Below are positions 62,010 through 64,000 of a DNA stretch of 64,000 nucleotides, in pieces (within the stretch, counting starts at the first letter, position 1; the number at the start of each line of letters is the position of its first letter). The DNA is taken from contig NZ_JPOS01000019.1 of the NCBI RefSeq assembly GCF_000759025.1, positions 62,001-126,000 of the forward strand. Reading direction: 5' to 3'. The DNA comes from Phaeodactylibacter xiamenensis (lineage in GTDB: Bacteria; Bacteroidota; Bacteroidia; Chitinophagales; Saprospiraceae). The translations under genes were made by a program, and so were the position numbers. The notes below the pieces were generated by a model that was given only the letters and a program-made list of their open reading frames with translations, did no database searches and was not told the DNA's origin.

Positions 62010-62786
62010 TTAGGCAACAAGACGTTCTTTAGAGGCCGGTACAGACGCATACCAGGCTTTGGTTTCAGGGTGCAACAGCAGGCCGTCGTGCCGCTGCTGA
62101 GCCAGTCCCATATCCCGAATTTTTGATTGGAGTGCAGACCGGATGTCAGAAATTTGCATGCTGAGGATGCTGGCGGCTAAGCCATTGTAGTCATTCTGGC
62201 TGCCATCCACAATTTGCCTGAAGCCATACCTCCGATAGAGGGCGGCATGGCGGGGGTGGCAGGCCAGCATGATGCCGCTGTAGCGGTGATGGTACAGCAT
62301 ACGGGCAATGGCGGCTTCGACAAAGAACTTTGTATAGCCGCCCGAACGAGCCTCGGGGGCGAAAACAAAACGACTGGCCTCTACTATGCCGTTGCGCTCC
62401 GGCCGTAGCAGGTTCATGTGTTCACTAATGGTGGATTTTTCCGGACAGTTGCTGAGCAATGGAAGGCCAGGGCCTTCTTCAGGAAGCGGGCACGCTATAT
62501 CGTAATGGCTGGCTATGGCTTCTATGCGGTCTGAAAATGGACCTGCATGTTCCTGCACCAGCCTGAGGTAGCCAATAGGTTGAGCATTGAAATGCCCTTC
62601 CTGAAAGAGCCCGATATGATGAGCGTAATGATCATAAACATCTAGCTCGAAACCGTGTTGATTATCGGTGACGAGGCTGGCGCACTGACTTTCCAGATAG
62701 CCCTGGTAACGCAACCGGAATAAGGATTCCAATTCTTTAACGTTACGTGCAGGCCGGAAGGCCAGTCGTTGGGGGGTAATACTCAT
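62010..62786 (-). CDS. FeeM-like N-acyltransferase (GNAT fold)
   Basis: A 258-residue protein resembling N-acyl amino acid synthase FeeM and autoinducer-synthase-related GNATs: FRLRYQGYLESQ near the N-terminus, IGYLRLVQEH (beta 4/5), EASRFVFAPEARSG, and IMLACHPRHAALYRRYGFRQI as the C-terminal GNAT motif. The family joins acyl-ACP/CoA to an amino acid or a homoserine lactone-like acceptor. It is followed by the ICMT-type methyltransferase. The frame starts with a TTG at 62810; the ATG at 62786 (MSITPQRLAF) is preferred. Confidence 0.75.
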   Translation of the reverse strand: MSITPQRLAFRPARNVKELESLFRLRYQGYLESQCASLVTDNQHGFELDVYDHYAHHIGLFQEGHFNAQPIGYLRLVQEHAGPFSDRIEAIASHYDIACPLPEEGPGLPLLSNCPEKSTISEHMNLLRPERNGIVEASRFVFAPEARSGGYTKFFVEAAIARMLYHHRYSGIMLACHPRHAALYRRYGFRQIVDGSQNDYNGLAASILSMQISDIRSALQSKIRDMGLAQQRHDGLLLHPETKAWYASVPASKERLVA

Positions 62787-63381
62787 GGCTAAGAATTTTT
62801 TAAAATTCAAGAAAGAGTAAGTAAGCTGTAGAACTCTTAACCATGTGAAGGGTAGGCTAAAGGCTACCCGAATATGTTTTGTGTTTTATTGCCTGCAATC
62901 AGAAATCCCGCTTTGCGTCAATTGTATGGTATGCTTAATGACTTGCTGTTTCCACTTCGCTTCGCCCCGTAATTTGCATACAAAAGCAAAATACTGGCAT
63001 TAGAGAAGGAGCCCCTTTGCCCCTGGTTTTTTGTACAGGCGTCACCTTCGTTTACGACAGGTGTTGCCTTGCGAGTTGGAAAACTGGCTACGCCATAATT
63101 TCACAAACCATAAGTTGTTGGGCTGTAATTGCGCGTTCTATTCGTTTGGGAAGATAGTTAGTTAGTGTGGGGCTTAGATAGACAAGCTCTTTGAAAAGCA
63201 AAAAAGTAACAAAAGTTGACAGGCATAAATTTGCCTGAAAATGATTTTTGTTTGTTTAGGGAGTAAAAGTAGCTTCATTTACAATAAAAGTCAAAAACAT
63301 CGAATGATTTATTCGGGTTATTTACAAAATTAAAATACTGGGTGTGACATCACTCCGGTTTATTACGGATCAAAAACAAGC
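62787..63381. other. 595-base gene-free region
   Basis: No open frame looks coding. It holds an inverted repeat at 62850-62869 (GGGTAG / CTACCC) in the leader of the FeeM-like gene, and CAGGCA-AAT-rich-TGCCTG at 63220-63237 next to a TTGACA. Both are short and could be operators or leader structures. The region is AT-rich and separates two divergent genes, so it probably carries both promoters. Confidence 0.4.
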
Positions 63382-64000
63382 ATGGAGATCAAATTTGTAC
63401 CTAGGGGGGAAATCGACAAAGTGAAGTGGAACAGCTGCGTTCATTATGCGACCAACGGCAATATTTTCGGGTATATGTGGTACCTGGATCATATTGCTAA
63501 AGACTGGGACGCTCTGGTGGAGGGTGATTATGAATCGGTCTTTCCTTTGGTTTGGCGGCTCGGGCGTATTTCCGGAAAGGAATTGCATCAGCCCGCGCTG
63601 ATACGGGAACTTGGTATCTATTCTATCCATGTTTTGTCAAAACCCCGGGTTGAGCGTTTTCTGGCAGCTATTCCTGAACAGTATCAGCACATCTCTATTT
63701 ATCTCAATGAGCAAAACCCTATACCTGATGGGAGTAGGTTCAAAGTAGAAAAGCAGACCAACTATCAGTTATTCCTGAACCGTGCTTATGAAGAAATCAC
63801 CGATGGCTACAGCCGGCCGCTCATGGAAAAGTTGCAGCTGGCAGAAGACGCCGGGCTGGTGCTGACCTCAAGTATGAAACCTGAACAGATTGCCGGTTTT
63901 TATAAAAAGTACCGCCCCCGCCGTCAACAATCGGAAGAGGTATTTCACGGTATGCAGCGGGTTATGTACAACGCTTTGCACCGGGGGTGGGGGTTTGCCT
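63382..64000 (+). CDS. FemAB/GNAT-like protein, N-terminal part (runs off the window)
   Basis: From ATG 63382 the frame is open to the window end (206 codons). The protein has YMWYLDHIAKDWDALV, SVFPLVWRLGRI, HQPALIRELGIYS and TNYQLFLNRAYEEI segments, which resemble Bacteroidota GNAT-fold proteins of the FemAB/BioF2-acyltransferase type. No catalytic motif can be verified from this half. It is divergent from the FeeM-like gene across a long leader region. Confidence 0.65.
   Translation, partial: MEIKFVPRGEIDKVKWNSCVHYATNGNIFGYMWYLDHIAKDWDALVEGDYESVFPLVWRLGRISGKELHQPALIRELGIYSIHVLSKPRVERFLAAIPEQYQHISIYLNEQNPIPDGSRFKVEKQTNYQLFLNRAYEEITDGYSRPLMEKLQLAEDAGLVLTSSMKPEQIAGFYKKYRPRRQQSEEVFHGMQRVMYNALHRGWGFA

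Noticed and set aside
1-64000. CRISPR array, rRNA or tRNA genes
   Set aside because: No regularly spaced direct repeats and no tRNA- or rRNA-like segments were seen when reading the intergenic regions.

Overview
The window looks like a piece of a Bacteroidota chromosome, most likely from the Saprospiria (Lewinella / Phaeodactylibacter / Haliscomenobacter-like). Evidence: two secreted proteins end in type IX secretion (T9SS) sorting domains; several genes have a TAnnTTTG promoter element and no clear Shine-Dalgarno; there is a TonB-dependent/outer-membrane beta-barrel receptor, TPR + membrane segment + LuxR-like HTH regulator architecture, HYC_CC_PP copper-cluster protein, and many small Bacteroidota lipoproteins. 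The rank below phylum is inference. I saw no rRNA, tRNA or CRISPR array.

Layout. 0-2.3 kb is accessory: the start of a ROK kinase gene, then a two-gene HNH nuclease module whose nuclease gene carries an in-frame amber codon and an IS5-family insertion with a 3-bp duplication. 2.3-13 kb is mostly housekeeping: esterase, M17 leucyl aminopeptidase, ATP-grasp ligase, nucleoid-associated protein, alpha/beta hydrolase, GH18 chitinase lipoprotein, a secreted VWA-like protein, acyl-CoA dehydrogenase. 13-15 kb is an AT-richer debris zone (Uma2 protein, GIY-YIG-like toxin-tip fragment with a small partner, a long fold-back repeat). 15.2-25 kb is a Cu(I)/Ag(I) efflux cluster (CusA, CusB, CusC/TolC, a PF03773 permease, a heavy-metal-binding lipoprotein, HYC_CC_PP protein) that has been split by a UPF0175/DUF3368 toxin-antitoxin pair on the opposite strand. 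25-29.3 kb encodes two large T9SS cargo proteins, one a PQQ-dehydrogenase/dihaem-cytochrome fusion. 29.5-33 kb holds a TPR-HTH regulator divergent from a cholesterol-dependent-cytolysin-like (CDCL) lipoprotein. 33-48 kb is largely core metabolism: FAH-family hydrolase + SDR, CoaX, aminotransferase, DUF5682, LysE exporter, two M24 peptidases, RlmN, sigma-54. It ends with a serine-hydrolase homologue that has lost every catalytic residue. 48-58 kb has a K+ channel with RCK domain, a HepT remnant, a lipoprotein, an orphan PycTM (Pycsar effector) fused to a degenerate HD domain, an outer-membrane receptor, a second Uma2 protein, a CDF metal exporter and a truncated AAA ATPase behind a perfect hairpin. 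58-64 kb has a DUF4349 lipoprotein, a large FAD/Fe-S oxidoreductase, an ICMT-family methyltransferase, a FeeM-like acyltransferase and the start of a FemAB/GNAT-like protein.

How the genes work together. The cus cluster forms a tripartite copper/silver pump spanning inner membrane (CusA), periplasm (CusB) and outer membrane (CusC), with periplasmic metal-binding helpers. The SDR/FAH pair fits a non-phosphorylative sugar-acid route. coaX, aminotransferase and DUF5682 are packed as one transcription unit. The most unusual items are the CDCL with its divergent regulator and tandem 9-bp repeats, the orphan pseudo-HD PycTM protein, and the catalytically dead serine-hydrolase homologue. Several mobile or conflict modules (HNH, HepT, AAA ATPase, GIY-YIG) survive only as fragments, so the window reads as a stable chromosome with repeated small insertions and decay.
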